Counted from the stretch's first letter, positions 7,721 through 17,339 are shown. The stretch: 44,776 nucleotides of DNA from Muribaculaceae bacterium (GCA_014867205.1 WGUO01000028.1:1-44776), one strand, 5' to 3'. Notes: generated from the letters alone by a model not told the origin. Translations and numbers: made by a program.

Positions 7721-9223
7721 ATGGCAGCAGAGATAAACAACGCACTTCCGAAAGGCTCAAAACTACATGGGCCTGACGTAACCTACCGCATCGAGAAGAC
7801 CCTCGGTGCGGGTGGTTTTGGTATAACATACCTCGCTGTCGGGGAGGTAATGGTCGGCAATGTTCCGGCCGAGGTGAAGTTCGCCATCAAGGAGCATTTC
7901 CCCGCCGCGTCATGCAAACGCGACGGAGCGGCAGTCATAGTTGACGATGACAAGCTTGAGACATATAAGTCAAGTCTCGCAGACTTTATAGCCGAGGCGA
8001 AGAAACTTCACGCCCTCGGTACCCAGAACGAGAATATCGTAAAGGTAAACGAGGTGTTCGAGGAGAACGGCACCGCCTATTACGTGATGCAGTATATCAA
8101 CGGCGAGAGCCTTTCCTCGTATGTCAAGTCGAAGGGGAAACTTTCTTACACGGAGGCGGTTGGCATACTGTCGCCGATTCTCGACGCCGTTGACTTCCTG
8201 CACTCCTCAAGGATAAACCATCTCGACATAAAGCCGGAGAACATCATGCTGCATCGTGGAGTTGACGGCATATCGCCGATCCTCATTGACTTCGGGCTGA
8301 GCGTCCACTTCAAGAAGAGCGGCGGCAAGACATCGCCCAAGGGTGTCGAGGGAGTGAGCGAGGGTTACTCACCCCTTGAGCAATATGCCGGGATAAAGGA
8401 GTTTAATCCTGCCACCGACATCTACGCATTGGCCGCTACGCTGCTCTACACACTCACCGGCAAGACTCCAAAGAGTGCGGCTGAAATAAGGCTGTCGGAA
8501 GTCAGGACTGCCCTTGCCGACGTGGCTTCGCCTGATGTCATCGAGGGCATCTGCAAAGCCCTGAACAAGTCGGATGAGGACCGCACCTCGTCAGTCAAGA
8601 CCCTCAAGTCAGACATTGGCCTTCTCGACGGCGGCGGTTCCGTAACCCAGATTATCAGCAGGAACGAGAAGAAGAAAGACAAGAGTTTCCTCTCGATAAT
8701 CATAGGTGTCTCGGCTGTTGCGGTAATTGCTGTAATAGCGGTGATTCTGCTGATGAACAGAGAGCCACAGCCTGCGCATGTACAGGATTCGGAGCTGGTG
8801 GCAGCCGATACGTTGAGCGTCGATTCATCCGCACCCGAAAATCAGGTTGCCGAAGCAGCAATCCCTGCCACCGCTCAACCGGAAACTCCGGCCACCGAAC
8901 CGGCCAAGCAGGAGGCTACGACCTCAAAACCGCAGACCGCACAGAACGAGCCTGCTGCTTCTGCCCCGCGTCAGGAACCCAAGGCAGAGGTGCGCGAGGG
9001 CTCCTTGTCATTAGGTTATGGCACATGGAGAGGCGGTATCAGAAATGGAAAGCCTGACGGAAAGGGTAGGCTGACCTTCAGTTCGACACATCGCGTCGAC
9101 AGGAGCTCATCGCAGGAGGCCAATCCCGGCGATTACTTCGTTGCCACATACGACAACGGCAGTCTGATAAGCGGCAAACTTTATGACAGCAGTGGAAATC
9201 TAATCAAAACAATCATCCCATGA
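7721..9223 (+). CDS. Transmembrane Hanks-type Ser/Thr protein kinase with MORN-like outer region
   Basis: The 500-residue protein starts with a kinase domain (about 18-300): glycine loop G29-A-G-G-F-G34, ATP-binding Lys57 in FAIK, alphaC Glu92, catalytic loop H167-L-D169-I-K-P-E-N174, D190-F-G192 and a PLE at 218-220 in place of APE. The HRD Arg is Leu168, so it is a non-RD kinase and may not need activation-loop phosphorylation. A single membrane helix (about 323-345) follows, then a Pro/Ala/Glu linker and a C-terminal region with a MORN-like repeat (about 433-453) plus a weaker second one (about 472-495). The kinase should face the cytoplasm and the MORN part the periplasm. It is one base behind the SEL1 gene and overlaps the next gene (ATGA), so the phosphatase, FHA proteins and kinase belong to one unit. 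Confidence 0.9.
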   Translation: MAAEINNALPKGSKLHGPDVTYRIEKTLGAGGFGITYLAVGEVMVGNVPAEVKFAIKEHFPAASCKRDGAAVIVDDDKLETYKSSLADFIAEAKKLHALGTQNENIVKVNEVFEENGTAYYVMQYINGESLSSYVKSKGKLSYTEAVGILSPILDAVDFLHSSRINHLDIKPENIMLHRGVDGISPILIDFGLSVHFKKSGGKTSPKGVEGVSEGYSPLEQYAGIKEFNPATDIYALAATLLYTLTGKTPKSAAEIRLSEVRTALADVASPDVIEGICKALNKSDEDRTSSVKTLKSDIGLLDGGGSVTQIISRNEKKKDKSFLSIIIGVSAVAVIAVIAVILLMNREPQPAHVQDSELVAADTLSVDSSAPENQVAEAAIPATAQPETPATEPAKQEATTSKPQTAQNEPAASAPRQEPKAEVREGSLSLGYGTWRGGIRNGKPDGKGRLTFSSTHRVDRSSSQEANPGDYFVATYDNGSLISGKLYDSSGNLIKTIIP

Positions 9224-10302
9224 TGCGATTCTTTAAAATGTCAGCGGCATTGCCGTTCGCGGTGTTGCTCTGCTCATTCGGCATTGACGACACGCCGCAG
9301 CCAATCACATCCAGTGGTCTGGACGAGACCCCGGTTCTGCTCGATTGTGACACTGTCATGGTCGAGAACGGATACCAGGTCCATATCGTCAGAGACAATG
9401 GCGAGGAAACATTCTCAGGACTGACCCTTTTCTCTGATGATGTGAAAAAGGGTGTGGACAGGGAATTGCTCGAAAGGATAGAGCGCGACCTCTACCTGAT
9501 GACCAAGTCAAATGCAGATAAGTCGGGGGTAATGGCCAGGATTGTCAAGGGGAATATCTCGGATTTTAAGAAGGTTACACCCGAGACAGAATGTACGGTA
9601 TCTTCTTCCAACTCCAGGCATCTGTCGGCCACATGGAATGTCAACGGCAAGAACGTCACTGTCGAGATTCCGGTATCATACGCAACCGCAAAGGGCGGAG
9701 ACCGCAGTGCGACCGAAAACAGGATGATAGCTCGGATAAAAAACTCGGATGGCCGGCGAAAGCCATTGAAGGTCGATAGGGACGCGCTTGAATCCTACGG
9801 AGAGGATATGTTCGTGTTGCCCGGAGGCACCTATCACAGCAAGGATATCACCGGAAATGTATATCTCGATTCCTCTTTGGCTCCGGTCTGGAATGCCTCG
9901 TATCCGGCCGAGTCTATGGCCGACCTCTTTATTTTCCCTTCGGATAAATATGGAGACGTGGGAATAGACCTGACGGTGCTCAAACATGAATATGGCGTCA
10001 AGGAAAGGGTGCAGACGACCGTCGGCAAGATGATGTCAGAGTTTGAGAAAGATGGCTGTATGCCATTCTGGGGAGTGGAGAAATATGAGGATGGCAGACT
10101 CGAGGGTGCGCTATTCCTGTATAACCGTAAGCAGGGATATGACCATGTCATAAAGATAGAGTGCAAGCCGTCGGAACTTATGAACGGCAACGGTCGCATC
10201 AAGGCCCGCGCAAGCCTCTTCATCCCTGCCAACAACGTCAACGACCTCTATGCCCCTTATGTCAGGAAATCAGAAAGTGAAAGGATTAAATATGACAAAT
10301 AG
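9220..10302 (+). CDS. Exported protein of unknown function
   Basis: No family was recognised. The 360-residue protein has an N-terminal hydrophobic signal (about 7-20), so it is probably exported. A Cys within it (LLCSF) is not a convincing lipobox. The rest is a mixed alpha/beta sequence with no repeats or membrane helices. A central section (about 125-160) has a strand pattern SATWNVNGKNVTVEIPVSY, and the C-terminal third resembles a compact beta-rich domain. Its ATGATG start overlaps the kinase stop, and its end overlaps the next gene by 11 bp. This tight coupling indicates a role in the same envelope signalling unit. Confidence 0.75.
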   Translation: MMRFFKMSAALPFAVLLCSFGIDDTPQPITSSGLDETPVLLDCDTVMVENGYQVHIVRDNGEETFSGLTLFSDDVKKGVDRELLERIERDLYLMTKSNADKSGVMARIVKGNISDFKKVTPETECTVSSSNSRHLSATWNVNGKNVTVEIPVSYATAKGGDRSATENRMIARIKNSDGRRKPLKVDRDALESYGEDMFVLPGGTYHSKDITGNVYLDSSLAPVWNASYPAESMADLFIFPSDKYGDVGIDLTVLKHEYGVKERVQTTVGKMMSEFEKDGCMPFWGVEKYEDGRLEGALFLYNRKQGYDHVIKIECKPSELMNGNGRIKARASLFIPANNVNDLYAPYVRKSESERIKYDK

Positions 10303-11131
10303 GAAATTCCTCTCGTTGCTTCTTGCCCTGCTTTCAACTTTCCCTTGTTTTGCTCAGTCACCCGAGGAGATCGAGCGGCAGATGGACGAGATCAAGATGG
10401 ACGAGTCGTACATCTACGGCGAGGATTACAGCGATGACAAGGACATGGCATATCAGAACGCCCTTGTCGAGTTGCTGTCGTCGATCAACGAGCTAAGGGG
10501 TGAGAAAGGTAAGGAATATCTGACGGTTGGAGATATCCAGACGATTGTCAAGGAACTGCGGTATACGAAGGGCACAAGGAATGTCGCCTTTCTGTATCTT
10601 CCGCTTGACCGCGCTATGACTCTTTCTGCTAAGCAGAAGATAGACGTAGCGGGCGCGGGTACCTCATCACGGCGTAGTGGCAATGCCGCAGCGCAGACTT
10701 CGGGACGGCAACAGGCAGAGCCGGCGAAACCGGCCCCGAACCCCGCTTCGACTGTGAAACCGAAACCAACTCCGGCACAGGCTGACAATGCATCGTCAAA
10801 GCCTGCCGCTACCTCAACCCTGTCGGGCGCGAAGTCATTCGCTCCTGCTGACAAGAGTGTGCTTGAGACTCTTTGCGGCCAGGACAACTGGGTGGAGATA
10901 AAGGGCTTTCTCTCTTCGTTCAAGAAGGAGGGAAAGATACGGGAGACGGGGAGATGCCTGTCTCCCTCGGAGGTGCCCGATGACGCATATTCCATCCTGA
11001 TGGATGAGATGGGAGGCATACTCGCGATCATGTCTCCGAAGAACTTACCAAACAGGTTGAATCATAAGACCAATCAGACAGACAACGAGAACAATCATGC
11101 GAACTGCAAGTTTATAGTATGGTACAAGTAA
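10292..11131 (+). CDS. Exported protein with Pro/Ala linker, unknown function
   Basis: The 279-residue product starts at the ATG at 10292, which gives a clean signal peptide (about 1-22, ending CFAQ). An upstream in-frame ATG at 10250 would put 14 polar residues before it. The N-terminal domain (about 25-115) has a helix of the type D-M-A-Y-Q-N-A-L-V-E-L followed by strands, loosely like LPP20/FlgO-type envelope domains (weak). A low-complexity Pro/Ala/Lys linker (about 130-185) leads to a small C-terminal domain (about 186-250). It overlaps both neighbours, so it is translationally coupled. Function is unknown. Confidence 0.72.
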   Translation: MTNRKFLSLLLALLSTFPCFAQSPEEIERQMDEIKMDESYIYGEDYSDDKDMAYQNALVELLSSINELRGEKGKEYLTVGDIQTIVKELRYTKGTRNVAFLYLPLDRAMTLSAKQKIDVAGAGTSSRRSGNAAAQTSGRQQAEPAKPAPNPASTVKPKPTPAQADNASSKPAATSTLSGAKSFAPADKSVLETLCGQDNWVEIKGFLSSFKKEGKIRETGRCLSPSEVPDDAYSILMDEMGGILAIMSPKNLPNRLNHKTNQTDNENNHANCKFIVWYK

Positions 11132-12096
11132 GAAGACTCAATATTTTTATACTGGTCATGGCCCTGATCTGGGGCATTGACTGCTCCGCGCAAGTGACAT
11201 TCAAGTTCTCCGCAGGAACAATAGACGCCGGTAGCCTGAAGACCAAGATGGAGAACAACATATCTGCATTGCTGACGGAGATTGACCGCGCTGGCAAGGC
11301 AGGCTCGGACCTGAATCTCTCGCAGATCAACATGGAGCCGGCGGCCAAGACACGTCTCTCGGCACTGTGGGAGGACGCACGCTTCGTGTGCGACAAGTCA
11401 AGCAATATCTCAAAATGCCTGAATGACTTTCAGGGCTACCAGGTCCGCGCGATACCCATCACGATGAAGCCTTTGGATTCGTCGTACGAGGGTTCGCTGA
11501 GCCGCGAGCTCACCATTTCGCTTAGCAAAGCCGGAGTGATCACCGGCGTTCGCCCGGCGTGGGAACTCCAGGAGGATGTGTCGAAGATCATGTTCAGTCC
11601 TGGAGGTGTGGCCGATACTCGCCAGCGTCGCGAGATTCTGAAATGGGTCGAGGACTTCCGCTGCTATTACAACGAGAAGAATCTGCAGGCACTTAACCAG
11701 ATATACAGCGATGACGCGCTGATCATCACCGGAAGTGTCGTGACCCAGCGTGCCAATAAGGGTGATGGAGTCAGGCTCGAGCAGAATGTAAAGTATACCG
11801 TGCAGTCCAAGGAACAGTATATCAACAAACTCTCACGTATCTTCAAGAACAACCGCAGGGTGAATGTCGAGTTTGACCATATATCGGTTGTGATGCACGG
11901 CGCGAAGAAGAATATATACGGCGTGACGCTACACCAGAAATGGCAGACGAGCTCATACAGCGACGAGGGATGGCTCTTCCTGCTGTGGGACTTCAACGAC
12001 CCGGAGCAGCCGCAGATACATGTGCGCACATGGCAGCCCGACCAGGTTGTGGCCAATGACGGCGTGTTCACCCTCGATGACTTCTTTATCCCGTAA
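11119..12096 (+). CDS. Exported protein with NTF2/SnoaL-like C-terminal domain
   Basis: The 325-residue protein has a signal peptide (about 1-25, ending CSAQ). The N-terminal half is not recognised. From about residue 175 the sequence reads like an NTF2-like cone: a first helix ILKWVEDFRCYYNEKNLQAL, the segment IYSDDALIITG, then strands with VEFDHISVVMHG, IYGVTLHQKW and a final W-rich strand LFLLWDF. NTF2-like domains bind small ligands or act as dimer modules. It overlaps the preceding gene by 13 bp and has the same export logic. Ligand and role are unknown. Confidence 0.75.
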   Translation: MVQVRRLNIFILVMALIWGIDCSAQVTFKFSAGTIDAGSLKTKMENNISALLTEIDRAGKAGSDLNLSQINMEPAAKTRLSALWEDARFVCDKSSNISKCLNDFQGYQVRAIPITMKPLDSSYEGSLSRELTISLSKAGVITGVRPAWELQEDVSKIMFSPGGVADTRQRREILKWVEDFRCYYNEKNLQALNQIYSDDALIITGSVVTQRANKGDGVRLEQNVKYTVQSKEQYINKLSRIFKNNRRVNVEFDHISVVMHGAKKNIYGVTLHQKWQTSSYSDEGWLFLLWDFNDPEQPQIHVRTWQPDQVVANDGVFTLDDFFIP

Positions 12097-12124
12097 CTTT
12101 TACTCTCTTTTATAACTGCGATAT

Positions 12125-13039
12125 ATGAAAATGAAAAAAACTCTTGTTTCACTGTCTTTAGCGCTCTTTATGGGATGCCTGGATGGAAGTGCGTTCACAG
12201 TCGAGAATTTTGAACAGGACCCGTTTGATGTATCGGCCGTAACATATCGCCGCGTCACTGACTCCAACGAGGAAGCGGCTCTTGTCAAGGTGTTGCTGCC
12301 CCTCAAGAATGTGGAGATAAACGGCAACACCATCGGAAATATCGAGCAGGTCAGTGGCGAATACTGGGTTTATCTTGACCCCGGCTCCATATCGCTGACG
12401 CTCACCGGAAGCGATGGAAAGGACATCGAGGTGCGGTTTGCCGACTACGGTGTGCCGACGGTCGGAAAGTCATGCACCTACAAACTGAAATGTAAACTGA
12501 CCGACGAAGAACAGAAAAAAGTGTTTGAAAGCAAACGGCGAGTGGAGAGTACCGAGTTCAAGACTCCTAAGCATCTGTCGGTGGCATACAAGTTCAAGGG
12601 TGAGCAGCACTATATCACCCATGATGAATGGAAGGAACAGCCATACGGTTTTTTATTTCATGTCGATGTTCAGGGAATAGTAATTGAGTACGGGGGAAAG
12701 AAGTTCATATATCCCACAACAGGAGTGGAAGATGAGAACCTAATGCCGGTTATAATGGATTGGAACAAGACGCAGGAGTATCTCAGGAAGCATCCCGACG
12801 AGAGACTCATGACCAAGGCGGAGGCGGAATATGTTATGGAAGTCTGCCGAGGATTTGAAAGAGGGAAGGTGCTCGGAATGGGCGAGAACTATTTTATCCC
12901 GCAATTCCCGGAGTCATGGCTCTCTGATGAGGTGAATGAGAATGAGGCTTTAGTGGTATGCGGCACATTCAATATGATAGACCCCCGTCAGAAATCACAG
13001 GAAAGAAATGTTCATACCGTAATAGATATAAAGGAATGA
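12125..13039 (+). CDS. Exported beta-domain protein (copy 1), C-terminal half unknown
   Basis: The 304-residue protein has a signal peptide (about 1-23) and then the ~100-residue domain shared by the next four genes (about 22-125). Its hallmarks are A-L-V-K-V-L-L-P, I-N-G-N-T-I-G, EYWVYLDPGS and a closing Y-K-L strand. The second half (from KHLS near 155) aligns by eye with the middle of the next protein (KHLS, then a Tyr-Thr-x-x-x-W-K stretch and YGF/YGL), so the two genes share two consecutive domains. There are no SEL1 repeats here. The stop overlaps the start of the next gene (ATGA). A start at the second Met (12131) is also possible. Confidence 0.78.
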   Translation: MKMKKTLVSLSLALFMGCLDGSAFTVENFEQDPFDVSAVTYRRVTDSNEEAALVKVLLPLKNVEINGNTIGNIEQVSGEYWVYLDPGSISLTLTGSDGKDIEVRFADYGVPTVGKSCTYKLKCKLTDEEQKKVFESKRRVESTEFKTPKHLSVAYKFKGEQHYITHDEWKEQPYGFLFHVDVQGIVIEYGGKKFIYPTTGVEDENLMPVIMDWNKTQEYLRKHPDERLMTKAEAEYVMEVCRGFERGKVLGMGENYFIPQFPESWLSDEVNENEALVVCGTFNMIDPRQKSQERNVHTVIDIKE

Positions 13040-15672
13040 AAAATATAGTTTTAACAATATTGCTCACCATCCTTTCGCCGATAATCGGAGTGGCACAGGA
13101 GATGACGGTTAAGTCTTTTTATCTTGACTCATCTGATCTGACGGCATCAGTAAATTCGCGTAAGGATTTCAATGGAGAAAAGTGTGCGTTGGTGGTGGTG
13201 GATGTCGACGTGCCGTTGATGAAGTTCTATGGCAATATAATAGGTGATATCGAGCGTCATCAAGGCAAATATTTTGTCTATATGACAAACGGGTCGAAGA
13301 AACTGAGAATCCAGCACCCTGACCTGACTCCCCTTTCGGTGATTTTCAGTGAATACGGCATAAACGGGCTCGCCGGCGGCCAGACCTACAGACTCAGCGT
13401 GGAACTGCCGGAGGTTGCCAAGAATTCGTCGTTCGCTGCAGATGACAATGATACGTCGCGCCCCAAGCATCTTTCGCTGATGTGTGTTAAGGACAACAAG
13501 CCTGTCTATTTTACACGGACACAATGGAAGAATCTGAAGGATAAGAATTCATACAAGGTTTACGGTCTGGTTATAATAGACCGCGAGGAACAGTTCTTCA
13601 TAGCGCTTGAGGACTACGGACGGTATACAGAAGCCGCGATTCAGCCCTATCTGACTGAGCTCCCTACCGTGCAGCAGGTTCAGGCGATAATAGACGATAT
13701 TGACAATGTCCAGGCCGCCTTGGAGGATTTCGGTGGCCGGAAACTGGATGTCACCACCGGGTGGGGCTATTACATGGTCAGCAAGGATGACAACAAGCTG
13801 ATATTGGTAACCACCCAATTTGACTGGAAGTTCGCAAGAGAACTGAACATAATGGGGAGCGAATGTTTGGTGCGTCCGCGAGGCATTTATATTGAGGAGG
13901 TAAAGGAGACTCCCTTTAACCTGCCGGTTTCCAATTCTGCCATCCATGACCGGATTTTAAATGTCAGAAAGGAAAAGAATTATGCGAAAGCAATAGAACT
14001 CTGCAGGTCGATACCCGATGACCCGTATGCCCAGTATTATCTTGGAGTGATGTACGAAAGCGGTCAGGGAGTGGAAAGCGACCCGGCGGAGGCTTTCAAA
14101 TGGTACGTAAAGGGTGCGTCTCAGGGAGACGCTGATTGTCAGTACGAGGTCGGCAGGATGTGCCAGTACGGAATAGGCACTGCGCAGGACTATGCAGAGG
14201 CTGCTAAATGGTATATGCAGGCTGCCGACAACGGAAGTTCCGCCGGACAGACTGCGATTGGGTTCATGTATCTTAATGGTCAGGGAGTCGCAGAGAATCT
14301 CGCGGAGGCTGTCAAATATATTACCCAAGGTGCGGAGAACGGGAACAGTTATGCACGGAATTGCCTCGGGTGGATGTATGCCAACGGCAAGGGTGTCACC
14401 AAGGATGAAAAGAAAGCATTTGAATGGTATTCTAAGGCAGCCGAGGATGGCGTTCCCGAAGCGCAATTTGAACTTGGTTTGTCCTATTATTTAGGCAAAG
14501 GCTCGGAGAAAGATGTGAAAAAGGCATATGACTGGTGGCTGAAAGCCGCTGATCAAGGTAATCACACAGCGCAGACCAATATAGGCTATCTCTATAAGTC
14601 GGGTGAGGGCGTCGCGCAGGATAACGCCAAGGCAGTGGAATGGTATAAAAAAGCTGCCGACGCAGGAGACTCTGTGGGTGAAAACAATCTCGGGTACATG
14701 TATCAGATGGGTTTAGGCGTGCCGGTTAATTATGCGGAGGCGTTGCGGCTATATGGAAGCGCTGCCGACAAGGGATATTCTGAGTCACAGTACAGCCTCG
14801 GAGAGATGTATGAGAAAGGACAGGGTGTCTCCGTAAGCATCGACCAGGCAAAGGCATGGTATCAGAAAGCGGCAGATCAGGGTCATGAGAAGGCAAGACA
14901 GGCGTTGGATAGACTCGCCGGTAACAATGTTCAAACTTCTCAGATTACTCAGCCGTCTCAGAGTTCTCAGGTTTCAGAGGATGCCCAGAGTTCTGATGGC
15001 AAGACAGAGGAACCGGCTGAATTTAGGTCTGAGGACTATGACAAACTGATACCCATGAAAATTGAGCTATTCGATAAAATGCTGCCTGCAATATTGGTGA
15101 GTAAAGGAAATAAATCAGGAGTCTATTCCAAATATGGTCTCGAATTGGTTCCATGCCAATATGATGAGATCCAGTGGGTTACGGATCTTAAGGGGTTTGT
15201 GGTAAAAGACAATAACAGGTATGGCATCCTTTCGATCGGTGGCAGTGAGATTATACCAACCGTTTTAAATTCTCGACCGTTTCCGAATATCTATAGGGAT
15301 GCGATTCCTTGGTTCGCCATGACAATATACCCGACTGATTATTCCAATGACCATAAGTATAATGAAAAGAAAGATGTGATATTGGTCGCTTTTGATGGGA
15401 CAGAGTTCTATCGCTTTAAATTTAAAGACATCATGGAGTGGAAGAAACTCGAGAAGATGGTCGAGAAGATGAACTCCAAGTTCAAGGAGGCGGACAATAA
15501 GGTCGGAGGCAGATACTCCATGATCGGCGAAAAGAAGAAATTGATGATGGAGAAAGAGAATGCAAACTATTTCAACGTGCTGCAGAATGAGAATTTGTTG
15601 CGAAAAGAGGCTCGTGCAGGCGATGCGAAGGCAATAGAGACTCTTAAAAAAGTAAATGTGCTTAATTTTTGA
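13036..15672 (+). CDS. Exported multidomain protein: beta domain, SEL1 repeats, WG-like repeats
   Basis: I start it at the ATG at 13036, which gives a signal peptide (about 1-20, ending GVAQ) and an ATGA overlap with the preceding stop; the longer frame from 12958 adds non-signal residues. Of 878 residues, the shared beta domain covers about 22-125. A second domain homologous to the upstream gene covers about 140-290 and ends with a part loosely like DUF1566/Lcl domains (LPTVQQVQ, later ECLVRPRGIY). SEL1 repeats run about 328-628. A Ser/Gln-rich linker then leads to two WG-type beta repeats (about 688-742, with GVYSKYGLELVPCQYDEI and YGILSIGG) and a charged helical tail. It reads as a large periplasmic or envelope scaffold. 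Confidence 0.82.
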   Translation: MKNIVLTILLTILSPIIGVAQEMTVKSFYLDSSDLTASVNSRKDFNGEKCALVVVDVDVPLMKFYGNIIGDIERHQGKYFVYMTNGSKKLRIQHPDLTPLSVIFSEYGINGLAGGQTYRLSVELPEVAKNSSFAADDNDTSRPKHLSLMCVKDNKPVYFTRTQWKNLKDKNSYKVYGLVIIDREEQFFIALEDYGRYTEAAIQPYLTELPTVQQVQAIIDDIDNVQAALEDFGGRKLDVTTGWGYYMVSKDDNKLILVTTQFDWKFARELNIMGSECLVRPRGIYIEEVKETPFNLPVSNSAIHDRILNVRKEKNYAKAIELCRSIPDDPYAQYYLGVMYESGQGVESDPAEAFKWYVKGASQGDADCQYEVGRMCQYGIGTAQDYAEAAKWYMQAADNGSSAGQTAIGFMYLNGQGVAENLAEAVKYITQGAENGNSYARNCLGWMYANGKGVTKDEKKAFEWYSKAAEDGVPEAQFELGLSYYLGKGSEKDVKKAYDWWLKAADQGNHTAQTNIGYLYKSGEGVAQDNAKAVEWYKKAADAGDSVGENNLGYMYQMGLGVPVNYAEALRLYGSAADKGYSESQYSLGEMYEKGQGVSVSIDQAKAWYQKAADQGHEKARQALDRLAGNNVQTSQITQPSQSSQVSEDAQSSDGKTEEPAEFRSEDYDKLIPMKIELFDKMLPAILVSKGNKSGVYSKYGLELVPCQYDEIQWVTDLKGFVVKDNNRYGILSIGGSEIIPTVLNSRPFPNIYRDAIPWFAMTIYPTDYSNDHKYNEKKDVILVAFDGTEFYRFKFKDIMEWKKLEKMVEKMNSKFKEADNKVGGRYSMIGEKKKLMMEKENANYFNVLQNENLLRKEARAGDAKAIETLKKVNVLNF

Positions 15673-15723
15673 GGCAGACCGGATAAAGACAGTATTTTGA
15701 ATTTTTGAAAAATAGGGAATGTT

Positions 15724-17295
15724 ATGAGGCAAGCAATGATGATACTGGGCGTGCTGTTGTCGCTGTCGGCGACAGTCTTGGCACAGAACCTGAAGGTGGA
15801 GAAGATAACACAGATTGATGATACAGGCACGAATATTGAATTTCCGACCGACCTTAACGGCAACAAGTGCGTGCTGATTAAGGTCGGACTGAAAAATGAG
15901 TCTGTCACATTCGAGGGAAACGTCGTTGGAACTCCCTCGCATCGCGACGGGGCATATCTTGTTTTCCTCTCACCGAACTCAAAATATCTCAACATCAAGT
16001 ATCCGTCGGAGGAACCGTTGATGATCCGGTTCAGGGACTACAATGTTAACTCTTTGCCATCGGCATCAGTATTCCGCATCGATATCAATGAGCCGAGCGG
16101 AGAACTCACCGAGCAACTTGACAGCCACATCGGAGAGGTCTCGGCCGAGGCCGAGGAACTGTATGAGAGGGGCGGCGCTCTGCTGACTCAGAACGATTAT
16201 GTCCATGCGTTCGAGTACTTCACTAAGTCATATGAGTTGGGGAATCCGAAGGCGGCATATCAGCTCGGCTTCATCTATTCTGATCCCTATCATGCCGTGA
16301 GGAAAAATCCCTTGGCCCGCGGTATGGTGGATATTCCGGACACTCCCGTCAAGCGTGACATGAAGAAGGCCTATGCCTATTATCTGGAGAGCGCCGAGGC
16401 CGGTTTTGTTACGGCACAGTATGCTGTGGGGGAGTGCCTTGAAAAGGGGGACGGCGTGAAGAAGGACAAGAATGCGGCCATGGATTGGTATCGGAAAGCC
16501 GCCGAGCAGGGCCATCTTCAGGCCAAGGACAAGATCGGAGACAAGATAAAGAAGAACCGTACGCTGGGAATAGTCACCTCCTATGGCTCGAGCGACAATG
16601 AGTTTATATTGAACGACATCGAGTTTGATGTGAATGACCTCACCGCTGTGACGAGCGGACGAAAGGACGCGAACGACCAGTACTGCGCGTTGCTGAAGGT
16701 CCTGTTGCCGTTTGATAATGTCACGGTCAAGGGTGATATGGTGGGCGAGCCTATGTTTAAGACAAATGAATACTGGGTATATCTGCCACAGGGCAGCAAG
16801 GAGATTGAGATCAATTATCCTGACTTCGAGCCGCTGAAAGTCAATTTCAAGAAGGCAGGCATTGACAACCTGATAGGCAAGAACACATATAAGGTCTCGA
16901 TATCTTTCCCGATCGACCTGCTGAAGGATGATGCCGAGATGACAGGTGAGGACCTGTATAAGATCGGTTTCCGCTATATGGAAAGGAGGGATAACCAATA
17001 TATCCGCTGGATGACAAAGGCTGCGGACAAGGGAAATCCCAAGGCCATGTACCAATTGGGGGCCTGCTATCTTTACGGTACCGGAGTGAAAAAGGATGTT
17101 GAGAAGGCTGTCTCGCTTCTCGAGCGCTCGTCAGAGATGGGAGAGCCCGAGTCTTCCTATTATCTTGGCCAATATTACGAACTGATGGCCAAGGATAAGA
17201 AGAAGGCGCAGCAGTGGTATGACAAGGCCGCTGAGCAGGGATACGAGGCCGCCAAGGACAAGAAGGCCAGGACCCGCCTCTTCGGCATCTTCTGA
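15724..17295 (+). CDS. Exported protein with two beta-domain + SEL1 units
   Basis: The 523-residue protein has a signal peptide (about 1-20, ending VLAQ). The order is beta domain (about 22-126), SEL1 repeats (about 139-280), a second beta domain (about 293-397) and more SEL1 repeats (about 405-520). The two beta domains share DxNGxxC, a V-L-x-K-V strand, a G-x-x-V-G turn, the Y-W/L-V-Y/F-L strand followed by x-x-x-S-K, and E-P-L, but differ at most positions. This indicates an old duplication or a fusion of two neighbouring genes rather than a recent repeat. It lies 51 bp after the previous gene and 44 bp before the next. Confidence 0.82.
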   Translation: MRQAMMILGVLLSLSATVLAQNLKVEKITQIDDTGTNIEFPTDLNGNKCVLIKVGLKNESVTFEGNVVGTPSHRDGAYLVFLSPNSKYLNIKYPSEEPLMIRFRDYNVNSLPSASVFRIDINEPSGELTEQLDSHIGEVSAEAEELYERGGALLTQNDYVHAFEYFTKSYELGNPKAAYQLGFIYSDPYHAVRKNPLARGMVDIPDTPVKRDMKKAYAYYLESAEAGFVTAQYAVGECLEKGDGVKKDKNAAMDWYRKAAEQGHLQAKDKIGDKIKKNRTLGIVTSYGSSDNEFILNDIEFDVNDLTAVTSGRKDANDQYCALLKVLLPFDNVTVKGDMVGEPMFKTNEYWVYLPQGSKEIEINYPDFEPLKVNFKKAGIDNLIGKNTYKVSISFPIDLLKDDAEMTGEDLYKIGFRYMERRDNQYIRWMTKAADKGNPKAMYQLGACYLYGTGVKKDVEKAVSLLERSSEMGEPESSYYLGQYYELMAKDKKKAQQWYDKAAEQGYEAAKDKKARTRLFGIF

Positions 17296-17339
17296 CAAGA
17301 CATCTGATACCGATGATAAGAACCACTCAAGCGTTAACA

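Noticed and set aside
12958..13035. Extended N-terminus of the 13036 gene
   Set aside because: The extra residues overlap the preceding gene and lack signal-peptide character; the ATG at 13036 gives both an ATGA overlap and a clean signal peptide.
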